This document shows, one piece after another, positions 56,112 through 62,702 of a DNA stretch of 64,000 bases (its first letter is position 1; every line of letters starts with the position of its first letter). The position numbers were made by a program, and so were the translations under genes. Source of the DNA: Paraspadella gotoi (lineage: Eukaryota > Chaetognatha); NCBI GenBank assembly GCA_051294375.1, contig CM119263.1:27490568-27554567 (forward strand). The letters run 5' to 3'. The notes under the pieces were generated by a model, which had not been told where the DNA came from, made no database searches, and saw only the letters and a list, made by a program, of their open reading frames with translations.

Positions 56112-56236
56112 TTAATTCTTTTCAATTTATTTGTCAGATCCTACGAAAGCTAATGTCGAAGCAAAGCTTTTTAGAAGGAGAGTTGGCCCGACGACCTCAT
56201 TGGGAGCAGCTGATCCATGACGCTGAGATAGACTGA
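32224..56236 (+). CDS. Four-repeat cyclic-nucleotide-gated-type channel (CNGK-like), very large
   Basis: One chain of about 2,900-3,100 residues carries four successive channel units (S1-S6 plus C-linker and CNBD), the architecture of the pseudotetrameric CNGK channels of sea urchin and fish sperm. Exons: 32224-32424, 32524-32675, 33168-33297, 33586-33686, 33913-34168, 34495-34632, 35155-35472, 35554-35685, 35921-36093, about 38063-38848 (gapped), 39393-39562, 40187-40433, 40973-41138, 41356-43674, 44005-44224, 44698-45079, 45385-45732, 46077-46244, 47076-47358, 47880-48703, 49207-49385, 49673-49847, 50228-50479, 51029-51538, 52011-52307, 53571-53664, 53932-54071, 54634-54754, 54865-54922 or 55148, 55597-55741, 55938-56027, 56138-56236. 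Phases agree at all junctions except inside the 50228 and 54865 exons. The ATG at 32224 is the best start seen but an upstream exon is possible. The family is firm; ion selectivity and ligand are open. Confidence 0.9.
33168..34168 (+). CDS. Channel exons 3-5: repeat I, S1 to start of S3
   Basis: Exons 33168-33297, 33586-33686 and 33913-34168. S1 is FLRLIDMITWIVYYFII, preceded by HPYLLNPGHPG. The extracellular loop reads FDNLPEGPPFFDPYTEY. S2 is WILQIPPLIRLTLACFVGFY, followed by YDNGLAMRQ and the start of S3 (NHMWLPLM). The first exon leaves at ATTCAG|gctcgt, a GC donor, because no GT site restores the phase well. Splice phases 2-0-2-0 fit. Confidence 0.8.
34495..36093 (+). CDS. Channel exons 6-9: repeat I, S3-S6 and pore
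   Basis: Exons 34495-34632, 35155-35472, 35554-35685 and 35921-36093. They encode VGFPFQLIDFLL (S3), FIFISAVGLLRIRQ (S4, few positive charges), WLRIFLGFYVFDILFFIFFG (S5), a Cys-containing turret (DCWNNNCS, GNNSCYKE) and the pore FFIYTTTKGVGIGYGAATN. S6 begins ALFVIFTLAGGHFFYNW. The filter keeps GYG, but the usual Thr before it is replaced (GIGYG) and the Asp after it is Ala. The donor AGT|gtgagg leaves phase 2, which matches the C-linker exon. Confidence 0.86.
36266..37739 (-). repeat. Left arm of a large inverted duplication (antisense copy of channel exons 10-11)
   Basis: The reverse complement of this arm matches 38063-40172. It contains an antisense copy of CNBD exon 11 at 36881-37050 (same 170 bp, same splice sites) and of C-linker exon 10 at about 37574-37738, including the acceptor ccacctag that the right arm lacks. 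In this arm exon 10 has two small deletions relative to the right arm (GATCT|GTCATG and GGAATCAGG), which shift the frame. The copies differ mainly by small indels. It is not translated in the gene's direction. Confidence 0.88.
36476..36739. mobile_element. Non-autonomous hAT-type MITE, left arm copy
   Basis: It starts CAGGGGCGGCGAGA and ends TCTCGCCGCCCCTA, terminal inverted repeats of the hAT class. It is flanked by TTTAGAAT and TTTAGAAA, an 8 bp target duplication with one mismatch, the hAT length. Internally it is C- and T-rich with no frame of its own. Confidence 0.78.
38038..38062. other. Assembly gap (25 N) at the right-arm junction
   Basis: A run of N exactly where the channel C-linker exon begins. 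It hides the acceptor. Confidence 0.99.
38063..38848 (+). CDS. Channel exon 10: repeat I C-linker, broken by assembly gaps
   Basis: Two pieces, 38063-38204 and 38817-38848, encode MIKSYCRVFQATETHHMIET...LPPAYQDLVM and KILQTEIRLFQ, a CNG C-linker ending in the LFQ that precedes the CNBD. The second piece repeats the last 17 bases or so of the first, so the 536 N between them (and 38741-38806, a copy of intron DNA) look false. The acceptor lies in the 25 N gap; the inverted copy shows it as ccacctag|CGCC. The donor is TTTCAG|gcactg (GC). Joined, it meets the next exon in phase 0. Confidence 0.78.
38205..38740. other. Assembly gap (536 N), probably false
   Basis: The sequences on its outer sides (ending at 38204 and restarting at 38817) overlap by about 17 bases, so no real sequence need be missing. 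The 66 bp island after it, 38741-38806, duplicates 39155-39222. Confidence 0.9.
39393..40433 (+). CDS. Channel exons 11-12: repeat I CNBD
   Basis: Exons 39393-39562 and 40187-40433. CNBD landmarks in order: QFETANFVRGDTVF (the 'pGD' turn), PPGLMYIRQGYM (the 'MYfI..G' strand), GDFFGELSLSF (start of the phosphate-binding cassette with its Glu), VLIKATTDCEVFVLYK and LPLLPQYIQARIVENHA (C helix). The Arg that normally binds the cyclic phosphate (R-T-A) is absent; VSPVLIKAT stands there. Phases fit (phase 2 joint). Confidence 0.88.
39701..39965. mobile_element. Same hAT-type MITE, right arm copy (opposite orientation)
   Basis: Reverse complement of 36476-36739 carried inside the inverted duplication: taggggcggcgaga at the left end, tctcgccgcccctg at the right end, flanked by ttctaaa and attctaaa. 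So the element was present before the duplication. Confidence 0.78.
40973..41138 (+). CDS. Channel exon 13: inter-repeat linker and start of repeat II S1
   Basis: The acceptor is ttcacacag and the donor GCGG|gtgagg, phase 0 in and phase 1 out. It encodes a cytoplasmic linker (KGKGLSLSKLGLKLGSENEG) and the first hydrophobic residues of S1, WTYAMAIIGIIAA, completed in the next exon. Confidence 0.87.
41356..43674 (+). CDS. Channel exon 14: repeat II S1-CNBD and repeat III S1-S5
   Basis: A single 2,319 bp exon of 773 codons. Repeat II: S2 (ILSSIIGVLLFLLTLVFII), an S4-like stretch LYVGLKVMRFKD, S5, a turret of about 150 residues with seven N-X-S/T sequons and several Cys, a pore region reading TIAAAEGSDVTAYY without GYG, and S6. 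CNBD II (PPGICCTYEGDL, LIIRGHCVEID, GDVIGLTSLW) has lost both cassette Glu and Arg. Repeat III: S1, S2 ending DWHMMYYNHEGV, S3 (WGFLTSFPFEVILIF), S4 (FKFGFRFLRYLPYM) and S5. Donor AAAG|gtgagt, phase 1. Long antisense frames over this exon are shadows. Confidence 0.93.
44005..45079 (+). CDS. Channel exons 15-16: repeat III turret, pore, S6
   Basis: Exon 44005-44224 encodes the S5-pore loop ending in a cysteine cluster (CDCNDCSC). Exon 44698-45079 encodes the pore helix and filter YWAAQSVGTIGLGDINI and S6 (YFLLMVGVFWYAFCIAELTA), then the C-linker start (SKKQHEMLKRVTQAEEM). The filter TIGLGD has Leu for the usual Tyr. Joint phases are 1 and 2. The exon leaves at TCCAAG|gcgagg, read as a GC donor in phase 0. 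A GT further on (45109) would add about ten residues. Confidence 0.88.
45385..47358 (+). CDS. Channel exons 17-19: repeat III C-linker and CNBD
   Basis: Exons 45385-45732, 46077-46244 and 47076-47358. CNBD III shows RRLKRVIIPRGDFVIRDQD, GIFILVEGFCKVKY, an acidic insertion (VDDDFDD...EETDDGDLTEEE-type, about 60 residues), then GACFGVTGHNDYEFWNGNIV, where the cassette Glu and Arg are both replaced. The C helix begins AMILTYENIKDM. The last exon adds a coiled, basic helix (ARLKVLRSKAKMLRRD). The intron at 45733 starts with GA repeats and that at 46245 contains telomere-like repeats. Confidence 0.85.
45750..45841. repeat. (GA)n after a channel donor
   Basis: GGGAGGGA units pass into a GA array, starting about 10 bp inside the intron. 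Confidence 0.95.
46575..46700. repeat. Telomere-like CCCTAA repeats inside a channel intron
   Basis: Degenerate CCCTAA/CCCTAATC units (aaccctaatccc, aaccctaatccctaaccc). They are flanked by direct repeats of attatcgtcgtcgttt at about 46461 and 46728. Looser CTTAA/CCTTAATC relatives lie at 44300-44500 and 63710-63930. Confidence 0.8.
47645..47752. repeat. (GAAA)n microsatellite
   Basis: About 25 GAAA units in the intron before channel exon 20. Confidence 0.97.
47880..48703 (+). CDS. Channel exon 20: repeat IV S1-S6
   Basis: An 824 bp exon, phase 1 in and phase 0 out. S1 is NILLIISSTFKLIAATSASL. S2 leads into KFHTGFIDRETGRV, the classic CNG/HCN S2-S3 loop, then YHYLKTPSQMPLDVVSLFP (S3), FVFVRLSMLLFLVPNYIQAS (S4 with only two Arg), S5 and the pore INSFYFSMSTAVGAGIGDIT. 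S6 is LYLFTVLFLYFAML. The filter GAGIGD has no Tyr and no Thr-Val before the first Gly. Confidence 0.93.
48795..48965 (-). mobile_element. tRNA-derived SINE-like insertion
   Basis: Read on the minus strand it has a tRNA-like segment: tggtgccggaggc (box A-like), cctcccaacccaaaggtc (anticodon-arm-like) and ggggttctagccc (box B-like, close to GGTTCGANYCC). It is GC-rich inside an AT-rich intron. The right half (gctaggcggccac on plus) is the body. The boundaries are not clear. Confidence 0.55.
49207..49847 (+). CDS. Channel exons 21-22: repeat IV C-linker and start of CNBD IV
   Basis: Exon 49207-49385 carries the post-S6 helix (VSNMYAIAAQAEKSDKL) and C-linker. Exon 49673-49847 carries LRKDVHYALCKKFLKLLKL and the CNBD start YVEEQIYLPGDLVVPFGSII. 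The donor TTTGT|gtaagc leaves phase 2, which matches. The exit is GACGAG|gcgaga, a GC donor. It joins FGSIIDE to FFFVVSGN in the next exon, the expected CNBD order. Confidence 0.85.
50228..50479 (+). CDS. Channel exon 23: core of CNBD IV, homology split over three frames
   Basis: The exon is 252 bp, phase 0 at both ends. Frame 1 starts FFFVVSGNSDS (the CNBD 'YfIvsG' strand) but meets TGA at 50306-50308, then reopens to end VDIDHGGEEINMADIDQRC|gtagag. Frame 2 (from 50229) reads LSDGELINDLSDFRIRP, an excellent phosphate-binding cassette with Glu and Arg. Frame 3 reads TFEVICDTLTFVYKL, the strand that should follow. Small insertions in the assembly, or real frame damage, are the simplest explanations. 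The exon is real; its true reading is uncertain. Confidence 0.68.
50735..50845. mobile_element. Foldback element with perfect central palindrome
   Basis: Outer arms taacatgaaa and tttcatgtta, inner arms acatgtttcggctatatttt and aaaatatagccgaaacatgt, and a centre TTCATCAGCGCTGATGAAG. It can fold along almost its whole length. Same family as the element at 16855-16960. Confidence 0.72.
50929..51010. repeat. (CT)n before a channel acceptor
   Basis: A CT array of about 80 bp that runs to within 20 bp of the acceptor of exon 51029 and probably serves as its pyrimidine tract. Confidence 0.95.
51029..54754 (+). CDS. Channel exons 24-28: long C-terminal tail
   Basis: Exons 51029-51538, 52011-52307, 53571-53664, 53932-54071 and 54634-54754 form one continuous frame, phases 0-0-0-1-0-1. 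The first is strongly basic and low in hydrophobics (KNKKHKNRSRG, RFRFRPSFMSRFKRG, GTTSSLRRGTV). The next is polar with a Ser-rich middle and acidic end (FTREDDDIE), then DDEEDESDYEVEV. The fourth encodes amphipathic REVEVWARLLERIKTK and VELAWLLDSLAYGQG, and the fifth TLLAWEAFERNV. No known domain. It probably lies in the cytoplasm after CNBD IV. Confidence 0.78.
51680..51975. repeat. TTTCCTAT minisatellite
   Basis: Repeated units of gatttagactttcctat and attaagactttcctat, about ten degenerate copies, in the intron before 52011. Confidence 0.85.
52885..53395. repeat. Two tandem duplications in one intron
   Basis: GAGTCTGCAGCTGGCTCT... occurs at 52889 and 52961 (about 75 bp unit, CTGCTGCCTTTTGA at the ends). 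A second pair around gatcagtttatttt-gacaatga occurs at 53201 and 53273, each followed by taactttaattttcctcg. Confidence 0.8.
53624..53895. repeat. About 53 bp tandem repeat made of exon end plus splice donor
   Basis: The last part of exon 53571-53664 with its donor (gctgcagg...catcacttcacggatcagg|gtaagtc) is repeated in degenerate form four more times downstream, starting near 53677, 53731, 53785 and 53834. Donor-like ends include aggttgagtc, tgggtaagtc and tggtgagtc. Confidence 0.85.
54755..54832. repeat. (CT)n beginning at a channel donor
   Basis: The donor gtctctctc is the first unit of a CT array of about 75 bp. The intron is only 110 bp. Confidence 0.93.
54865..55148 (+). CDS. Channel exon 29 with two competing donors and frames
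   Basis: The previous exon leaves phase 1. In that phase this exon reads NLITRAKPVPAEPAAPAT and meets a perfect donor CCCG|gtaagg at 54922 (phase 2), or a stop TAA spanning it. In the phase 0 frame it stays open to 55148 (GAAG|gtgatt, also phase 2), reading KPPANFASRSLGNTDNNKW and SSSSKGMMWVPSSAKQETGG. Both donors join the exon at 55597 in phase. Either the short exon is used, or a one-base insertion near 54920 separates two halves of a long exon. Confidence 0.6.
55597..56236 (+). CDS. Channel exons 30-32: C-terminal end
   Basis: Exons 55597-55741, 55938-56027 and 56138-56236. They read DYDTRYANQNWNAWPGAEAN and an acidic run (EEDVEEEVVEVE), then MTLVGQHAMNDLLRDEKKTW, then ILRKLMSKQSFLEGELARRP and HWEQLIHDAEID before TGA 56234-56236. 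All joints are phase 0 after the first. Trp and acidic residues are frequent; no family is recognised. The intron after 56027 opens directly into (GA)n. Confidence 0.8.
56028..56108. repeat. (GA)n beginning at a channel donor
   Basis: The donor gtgagagag opens a GA array that fills most of this 110 bp intron. Confidence 0.95.
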
Positions 56237-56364
56237 AGAAACGACCTCTTTTGGAGAAACAGCTCAACCTTGTCAAAAAATATGGGACGATGACCTCGTG
56301 TGGAGCATCTGATCCATACGACGACTTTCCCGAAGAAATTTTGTCAGTGGATTTGTGGGAAGGA

Positions 56365-56370
56365 AATAAA
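56365..56370 (+). terminator. Poly(A) signal AATAAA of the channel gene
   Basis: A canonical AATAAA lies 129 bp after the TGA at 56236, followed by a T-rich run (56384-56406). This is a typical 3' end arrangement. Confidence 0.6.
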
Positions 56371-56409
56371 ATTTTTTTCGAATTTTTTTTTTTTTTTTTT
56401 TTTTTTGAA

Positions 56410-58350
56410 ATTGGATTTGAAGTAGATTTGTTGTGAATTTAAGGAGTTTAAGAAATGTTTTATTTTACAACATCTTCGTCTGTAGTTTAAAGAATATATT
56501 TAAATGTGGAAATTGATATGGCACATGATTCTTTGTCTACTTACTAGGCCTTTAGTTTAATCCGACTAAACTTATAAAAAATCTAGTTTACAAAGGAGCT
56601 CCGCCGTTTTAGAATGACCTCAAAAAAATGGCTACAGTGTGGCAATTAAACAACAGCACCCATATTATCTATCCATTGGTCTTGATATAGATTTTATTAG
56701 TTAGAAAAATCCTGTTAATCGAGGGTATTCAAAAAAATTTTCGTCATATGCGATTGTATTCAAATTGGTCTGCGGTCGGTACTCGTGGATCTCCTTGTAC
56801 TATTGAGCTACGTATTTGATTATTTTATTTAATATTTTAAATAAATAGCCGAGTTATTTTCAACGAAAATGTATTGAGTTACAAGCTCAATGATCGACGG
56901 GACGATAGTTGAAAACGTAGTGAATGAGATGAGATTAACATGATGCACAGGAGGTAACAGAATAATTAGCATGAATTCAAAAAATGTTTTTATCTACATT
57001 TACGGACGAGATTAGATGGCAACATTAATTGGTCACTAAATCAAGCTTCAAGGCACGAACCTATCAGATCCAAACATTTCTTATTTTGAAATTCGCTAAC
57101 CATTGTTACCAATCTAATTCCTTATCATTGTTAACCGAACGGTTACTAAATTCTGGAGATGATAGCGTCTCAGGCTAGAATTTTTCTTATCATCAGCATA
57201 ATAATGTTTAAAGAAATATATAAGATATTTTATAATTCTGAAACAACTCTGGCTTAAGCCGCTAATGTCTCATTTCATGTACCAATGACATTTGTTTTCC
57301 CCCTTCGCTCCTCTTATCTCGTCAAATCTTTCGCCCCAAAACAGAAACAAATAAACATTACTTTATTTTCCAAAAGAATCCATCTGCTTTCTCTAAAACG
57401 ACGATATAATAAAAACAATCGGTTGTATATAACTAAGTTATACGAGGAACATCATGTATGACTAAATTAAGTGCGTTATAATTTCACATTAAACTCTTTT
57501 GTACGTATTTTCAGTCTCATCCGGAAGATCACAATTGCACATTGTACTAAGCGAGTTATACTAATTTATTATAAATTACGACCGAACCGCTTTTTCTCGA
57601 AGGATGATTACAACGTTTTATTGCTAAAGTTTCGATATAATAATTTGATTGAATTCGAACTTTAAAAAGACTAAATATTACCATGGACTCATCGTTTCCA
57701 TCTCATATTCCACTTTTTTGTGTTTTGGTTTTGTTTTTTTTGTTTTTTTTTAATTGGGGTTGTCATCTATCCTCACGATCAGAGAACCTTTATCACAACG
57801 AGGAGACATGCAAATGCTTACACAGAGCCATTCGATTATCGATCAACGAATCATGGCGCATATACCTTTCAATATTTTTTTTTTTAAACTTTTAAACTTT
57901 CCCTGGTTTGGAGACCAAAGAATCCAATCTTCGACTATGCTACATTCATTGTAAAATTGGCAATAACTTGGCACACACTGTAAAAGCTTCAAAAAAATTG
58001 CTGTTCGAAATGAGACGGTTAATGTTTACACATTGGTTGTGACCTATAGGAGAAATAGGGGGAGGGGTCGAAGAAATTCGAATAATAAAATTACCGCGCC
58101 TGATGTAAACAACACAACGAAACACGAAGCGACCTCTGGTGTCTTTTTTTTTGGGGAGGGGGAAATAAAAACGAAAGATCATAAGTAATGAAGGGAGAAA
58201 AAATAGGGGTTGGGAATTGGACCAGGAAAAAAAAACGAAGCAAAGAGCAATTTTTTTTTGTTTTTCGACTAGTAATTGACGGTAATAACGGATGGCGAAA
58301 AAGTTCACTATATTTGTTATTATTACTAAGGATAATGAGACTATTTAGGG
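56410..58350. other. Intergenic between convergent genes
   Basis: AT-rich DNA between the channel 3' end and the GPCR 3' end on the opposite strand. Several open frames exist but have no domain, biased codons or splice sites. Confidence 0.65.
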
Positions 58351-58357
58351 TCGGGAA

Positions 58358-58465
58358 TCATAAATGAGTGGATTTGTATTCTGGAACTTCTTCGATGGAA
58401 TTTCCGAGAGTCGATTTAATGAGGACGCGATTCTCGTGACGATGGGAGTAACGATTCTGTTGGTT
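58358..58465 (-). CDS. GPCR last exon
   Basis: The acceptor is tatttttccag. Phase 0 frame NQQNRYSHRHENRVLIKSTL, then EEVPEYKSTHL and TGA at 58360-58358. It is 35 codons with no start codon. Acceptor quality, phase and position support it. Confidence 0.72.
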   Translation of the reverse strand, partial: NQQNRYSHRHENRVLIKSTLGNSIEEVPEYKSTHL

Positions 58466-61400
58466 CTGGAAAAATATAAAAGAAATACATTTGTTTGTTT
58501 TTTAAAATTGGAACAACCAATATAAAAATTATCCTTTCATTTAATAAATATTATTTGTCTGTCAAACAATTACTGCTGATAAATATAATCGTCATTGTGC
58601 ATAATAAATGTAAACTGTTGTTTGCAACAGTTTACATTTATGAAAAGACGTCCATAGAGCTATATTTTGGCTTTTTCCTTCAAGCCATGTAGCCTGGAAT
58701 ATGGAAACANNNNNNNNNNTACCCCTCTGTTAGAGCCACACTTTCACCTTTTTTTACTATTTCCTCAGTCCCAGATCTCACATCTTCACCATTTTTATCT
58801 CTTTACTTTTACCTCTCTCTCTCTGTCTTTCTCTCTCAGTAGTATATACTACTCTCTCTCTCTCTCTCTATCTCCCTCACCTGCTGCAGCCTCCTCCTCT
58901 TCCTCCTCACTTCCTCCTCCGTCATGTACTTCTTCCTGACGCGATGACGAGACTTGGTCGTGCGGCAGTAGATGCGGCAGCAGTTGCGGCGGAACTCGCC
59001 GCAGCAGCAGAAGTAGATGAAGAACTTGAGGGCGTGGTTGAGGTTGAGGAGGAGATGAGAGACTTTGAAGGAGAAGTTGAGGAGAAGGTTGTCGAGCGTC
59101 TCGGGGGTCGAGACGAGGACCACGTTGACCACGCCGCTGGAGAATGAGAAGGGGGTGATGGAGAGAGGTTTATTACGTTCATTGGTAATAGTTAATCTTA
59201 AATCTTTGTAATTTTATTTAATATCATTACAAATCGTTAAACAATAACTATAAACAATAACTATAAAATTTGGGAGGTTTTAACAATTCCGATGCAACTA
59301 TCCTTTTCTTCATCATGCCTCGTCTTTGTTCTTCACTTTTCACAATAAATTGAAGTCAGGATGTCGTGAAGTCATTCTCACCGACCGAGTCCGTCCGTCT
59401 ATTACACCTTTTTACTTTCACTCGATCCTTCGATTCTACAACTGGGGCAATTGGGCATTGTGGGCAATGTCTCGATAATGTGCGGGCGTTATTGCATACG
59501 TGGGCATTGCAAGTTCGACGAACTAAGCCGTCATTAGTAGTTTATCTCTGTCCAAAGCTTTTTTCTCGCTTCATCAATTATCAACAGCGACTTTTTTTTT
59601 CTCTCGTCTCTCTTCCAACTCTTACTCGCTCTCCTCAGCCTCTCGATTCAGGAATGAATATCTCGCCGCTCTGTTCACCCGCTTTTATCTCATCGCACCA
59701 TTTTTTCTCTCTATTCCCTAATTTATCGTTTATCTTAATTTATATATATATATATTTACTTTTTATTTCGAATTTAACATGGTCGATTCAGTTCAAAAAA
59801 TAACTGCAAGCAACACTTTCGCTTAATCCTCCATCCATTCCATCCCGAGTGGACGTCCACTCGCCCACCCTCTCTCCCATCCTTTTCTCCGATCTTTTTC
59901 CCCCGCATCCCCAAACCTCTAATTTCTCTTCCCCCCATCACACCCACCCCAACCTCTTTCTCTTTCCCCTCCACCCATCCACCCCCCACCTGTCATCCAC
60001 CTTCCACCTTCCACTCCTCAACCTTTCATCCTCTCCCCCTTCCACTCCTTCACCCCCCAACCTCTCATCCACCCCCCACCCCTCCACCCCCAAACCTCTC
60101 ATTCCTCTTCCAACTTCCACCCCACCCTCCACCCCAAAACCTCGGCGCGCAGAGGACAGAGAAGAGGATTGAGACGGCGATTATCATTCCGGTCATCTTC
60201 TTGGCGAGTTCGAGGTCGGGCGATGTGGGCGGGGCGGAGGGCGCCTGCGCCGCCGCGTGGTACTGCTGCCCGTTCTGCGCCGGGCGCCCGGGCGCCTCGC
60301 CGAGCGGCGCGTGGACGCCGCCGTCCATGATCACGTGACCGGGGGCGGGAATCGCGTTGGCTTCGATGCCGGAGTCGGCGCCGTTGGTGAGTTCCATGTC
60401 GGGAAGCCAGGAGTCTTTGAAGCGGAGGAGAGGGGGAGTTTAAGTAAGGTAAGTTTAAGTTGTCGACTTTGGGTTGAAGGGGAAGGGTGGGGGATGTGAA
60501 GATGGGTAAGTTTTTTTCGATCGTCGGGAATACGGGTGGAAAAGATTAATAAGTAATTGAGAGCACAAATTGAATATTGAATGTCAGAGTCCAGGATGGG
60601 AGAGAAGGATGTAGAACTGAAGAAAGGTAAGTGAAATATCCTGCCGGGGATGGGTGATGGAGGACGGGGTGAGTAAAAGAAAGGGTTCGTTAACTGTAGA
60701 GAAACCAGTAATAGGTTGAGAGGGAGGGAAGAGGAGGAAGAAGAAAATGTTAATTTCCATGTCAGGGATTTCGGGAAGGAGGAAGAGAAATGAGGAGGAG
60801 GAGGAGGAGGAGAACAAAGGTCAAATTCGTGTCCAGCAAACGAGTTTGTCTCGAGTGAGAGTTGGAAGGAGGAAAGATTAAATAATTGCCGGTCACCTGA
60901 CCGAATTCCTTGATTCCATCAATTATGACCTCAAGCCTTTTGCTGCTTGGTTGCGTTGTGAACAACAATATTCGTTGTTGTTTTGTTATGTTTATTAACT
61001 TAAACTTTATTAATATCGCTTATATTTTTTTTCAAAACCCATTGACAGAGAAGTACTTCATTGCTCTTTTATTAGTTTTTTTTTCAACTAAGAAGAAAAG
61101 CCGAGAAAATGAGGAGACTCTCAAGTCAATCAAGAAAATGGCGAAGACAACAACTGACGGGGAAAGAAATATCGTTTAGTCGCGACAACGACAACAACAA
61201 CAACAACAACAACAACAAAAAATGAGACGGACTCTTCAATCGAAACGGGCCAGGCGGGCAAGCTACTTGATCAAACAGATCTATCTATATAACTGTTCAT
61301 TTCCTGCGTTAGTTATTAACTTATTACATATTATTAACAGTAGTATTAACATAGTATTGTGAATTTAAAATTCCAGAAAAATATTTATAATCGTTTTTTT

Positions 61401-61787
61401 TTCTTTTTACCATTTTCAGATTTTTTTCAGAATTCTCTCATAGCGGCACGCCATATTTGGCTTACATTTAATCCCCCTTAATCCTCCTCTATCCAACCAC
61501 AACCAATTCACCCGCTTCCCTCCCATCTATCCACACATCCACCCACGCAACCACAACCGCCCACTCACCAATGAGTTTGCAGATGATGAGTAAAGAGACG
61601 ACGAGGACGAGTCCGCAGGGAGCGAGCACGTGCAGACTTCCGGTCAGCCACGGTTCCACCTGCCGCTTGAAGTAGGTGTAACCGTCGTCGACGACGCATG
61701 CGCCGTCGGCCGCCGTCTCCGTCCAGATGCGCTCGAGGTTGGCGAGGATGGAGGCGGCGAAGACGGCGGAGATCACCACCCGAGCGC
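58358..61787 (-). CDS. Rhodopsin-family GPCR, 3' half (TM4 to C-terminus)
   Basis: Four minus-strand exons with matching phases: 61787-61569, 60414-60141, 59136-58881 and 58465-58358. They encode TM4, extracellular loop 2 with one Cys, TM5, a Pro/Ala-rich intracellular loop 3, TM6, TM7 and a basic tail. TM7 (HLLLNLNHALKFFIYFCCC) has FIYF where NPxxY is usual, a variation seen in invertebrate peptide receptors of the FMRFamide-receptor type; that subfamily is inference. Cysteines just after TM7 (NCCRIYC) could be palmitoylated. The first exon here enters in phase 1, so TM1-TM3 and the start codon are upstream on the minus strand, beyond the right edge. The ligand is unknown. Confidence 0.82.
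58710..58719. other. Assembly gap (10 N)
   Basis: A short run of N in the GPCR last intron. Confidence 0.99.
58881..59136 (-). CDS. GPCR exon: ECL3, TM7 and helix 8
   Basis: The acceptor is ttctcattctccag and the donor CAGCAG|gtgagg, phase 2 in and phase 0 out. It encodes GVVNVVLVSTPETLDNLLL, the TM7 core NHALKFFIYFCCCGEFRRNC and a basic tail (RKKYMTEEEVRRKRRRLQQ). The donor runs at once into a GA repeat. Confidence 0.85.
59137..60140. other. GPCR intron with C-rich minisatellite
   Basis: 59830-60140 is a run of CCACCCC/CCTCTCATCC units on the plus strand, so G-rich in the transcript. The rest is AT-rich; open plus-strand frames here are not supported. Confidence 0.6.
60141..60414 (-). CDS. 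GPCR exon: intracellular loop 3 and TM6
   Basis: The acceptor is ccgcttcaaag and the donor CCGAG|gttttg, phase 1 in and phase 2 out. It starts SWLPDMELTNGADSG, has an Ala/Pro/Gly-rich loop, then LELAKKMTGMIIAVSILFSV ending LCAP, a TM6 with the usual Cys-x-Pro. The donor base at +3 is weak. Confidence 0.8.
61569..61787 (-). CDS. GPCR exon: TM4, ECL2, TM5
   Basis: On the minus strand the acceptor is aaatctccag and the donor CATTG|gtgagt, phase 1 in and out. It encodes VVISAVFAASILANLERIW (TM4), TAADGACVVDDGYTYFKRQV (ECL2, with the conserved-position Cys) and VLAPCGLVLVVSLLIICKLI (TM5). Confidence 0.83.
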
Positions 61788-62478
61788 CTGGAGATTTGAA
61801 GGAGGGGTTGAGGAGGTTGGGGTGGAGAAGGGGGGTCGAAGGATTAGTAGAAGGAATGTTGAAGGGAAAGGGAAACCTTCAAAAGGTCGAGGGATTTTTA
61901 AAAAACAGTGTTTTTTTGTATTAGGTTTTTTGTTTTGTTTTTTTTTTCTTTTTTTCTAGTTTTGGCTTGCCGGAACTTATTTCGATCCGTCTGTCCGTTT
62001 GATAATCTCAACCGACAAGTTAGGACATCTAAATCTGTTTAATCTAAAATTGTTTCATAAAGTGATGAACGTCCGTTTTCTTAATATCGCGGCATATGTC
62101 TTTAAAGAAACCGAGTCATTTTTGGTCGGAGATACATTTTAAATACAGAATACTGATTTATTCTAGTTGACAAAAAAAATCTCCCAAAACAATTCCTCCA
62201 TTTCCATACAGAGTTGCCTAGCAATAATTCAGAGAGGAGGCGTCGCCTTATTTTTTTTTCCCGCGCTCTTTTCTCCCATTCCATTCATTCTGTCAACGAC
62301 ATCATGAAATATTCCAACTCTATTCTTTCTCCGCTTTTTAAATTGCGTTTTTCTTCTTCGGACTGTTTCTCTCGCGCGATTTGGTTCTTCCCTTTTAAAC
62401 TTTTTTTTCTTTATTTTCTATTCTCTGCTTCTCTATATATTTTATTTTCTCTATCCCTTGTTTAAATTATTCGTTCTT

Positions 62479-62509
<31 letters not shown>

Positions 62510-62702
62510 TTCTCTTCTCTCTCACTCATTTTTTTCTCACATTCTCACTTTGATTAAATCTGGGCTGCGCATGAGTAAACTTTAGTCTAATGAAACTCGT
62601 ATGACAGGGAGAGAGAGAGAGAGAGAGATGAACGAGGGTAACGTCGCTTCCCGCCATTCCTTGACGCCGTCGCCATGATTGGTTCCGGGGTTTTGAAGAG
62701 TT

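Noticed and set aside
57471-57895. Two short AT-rich plus-strand frames after the channel gene
   Set aside because: Composition equals the intergenic background and no domain or splice site is present.
59366-60172. Plus-strand frames inside the GPCR intron
   Set aside because: They are low-complexity or C-rich minisatellite translations with no support.
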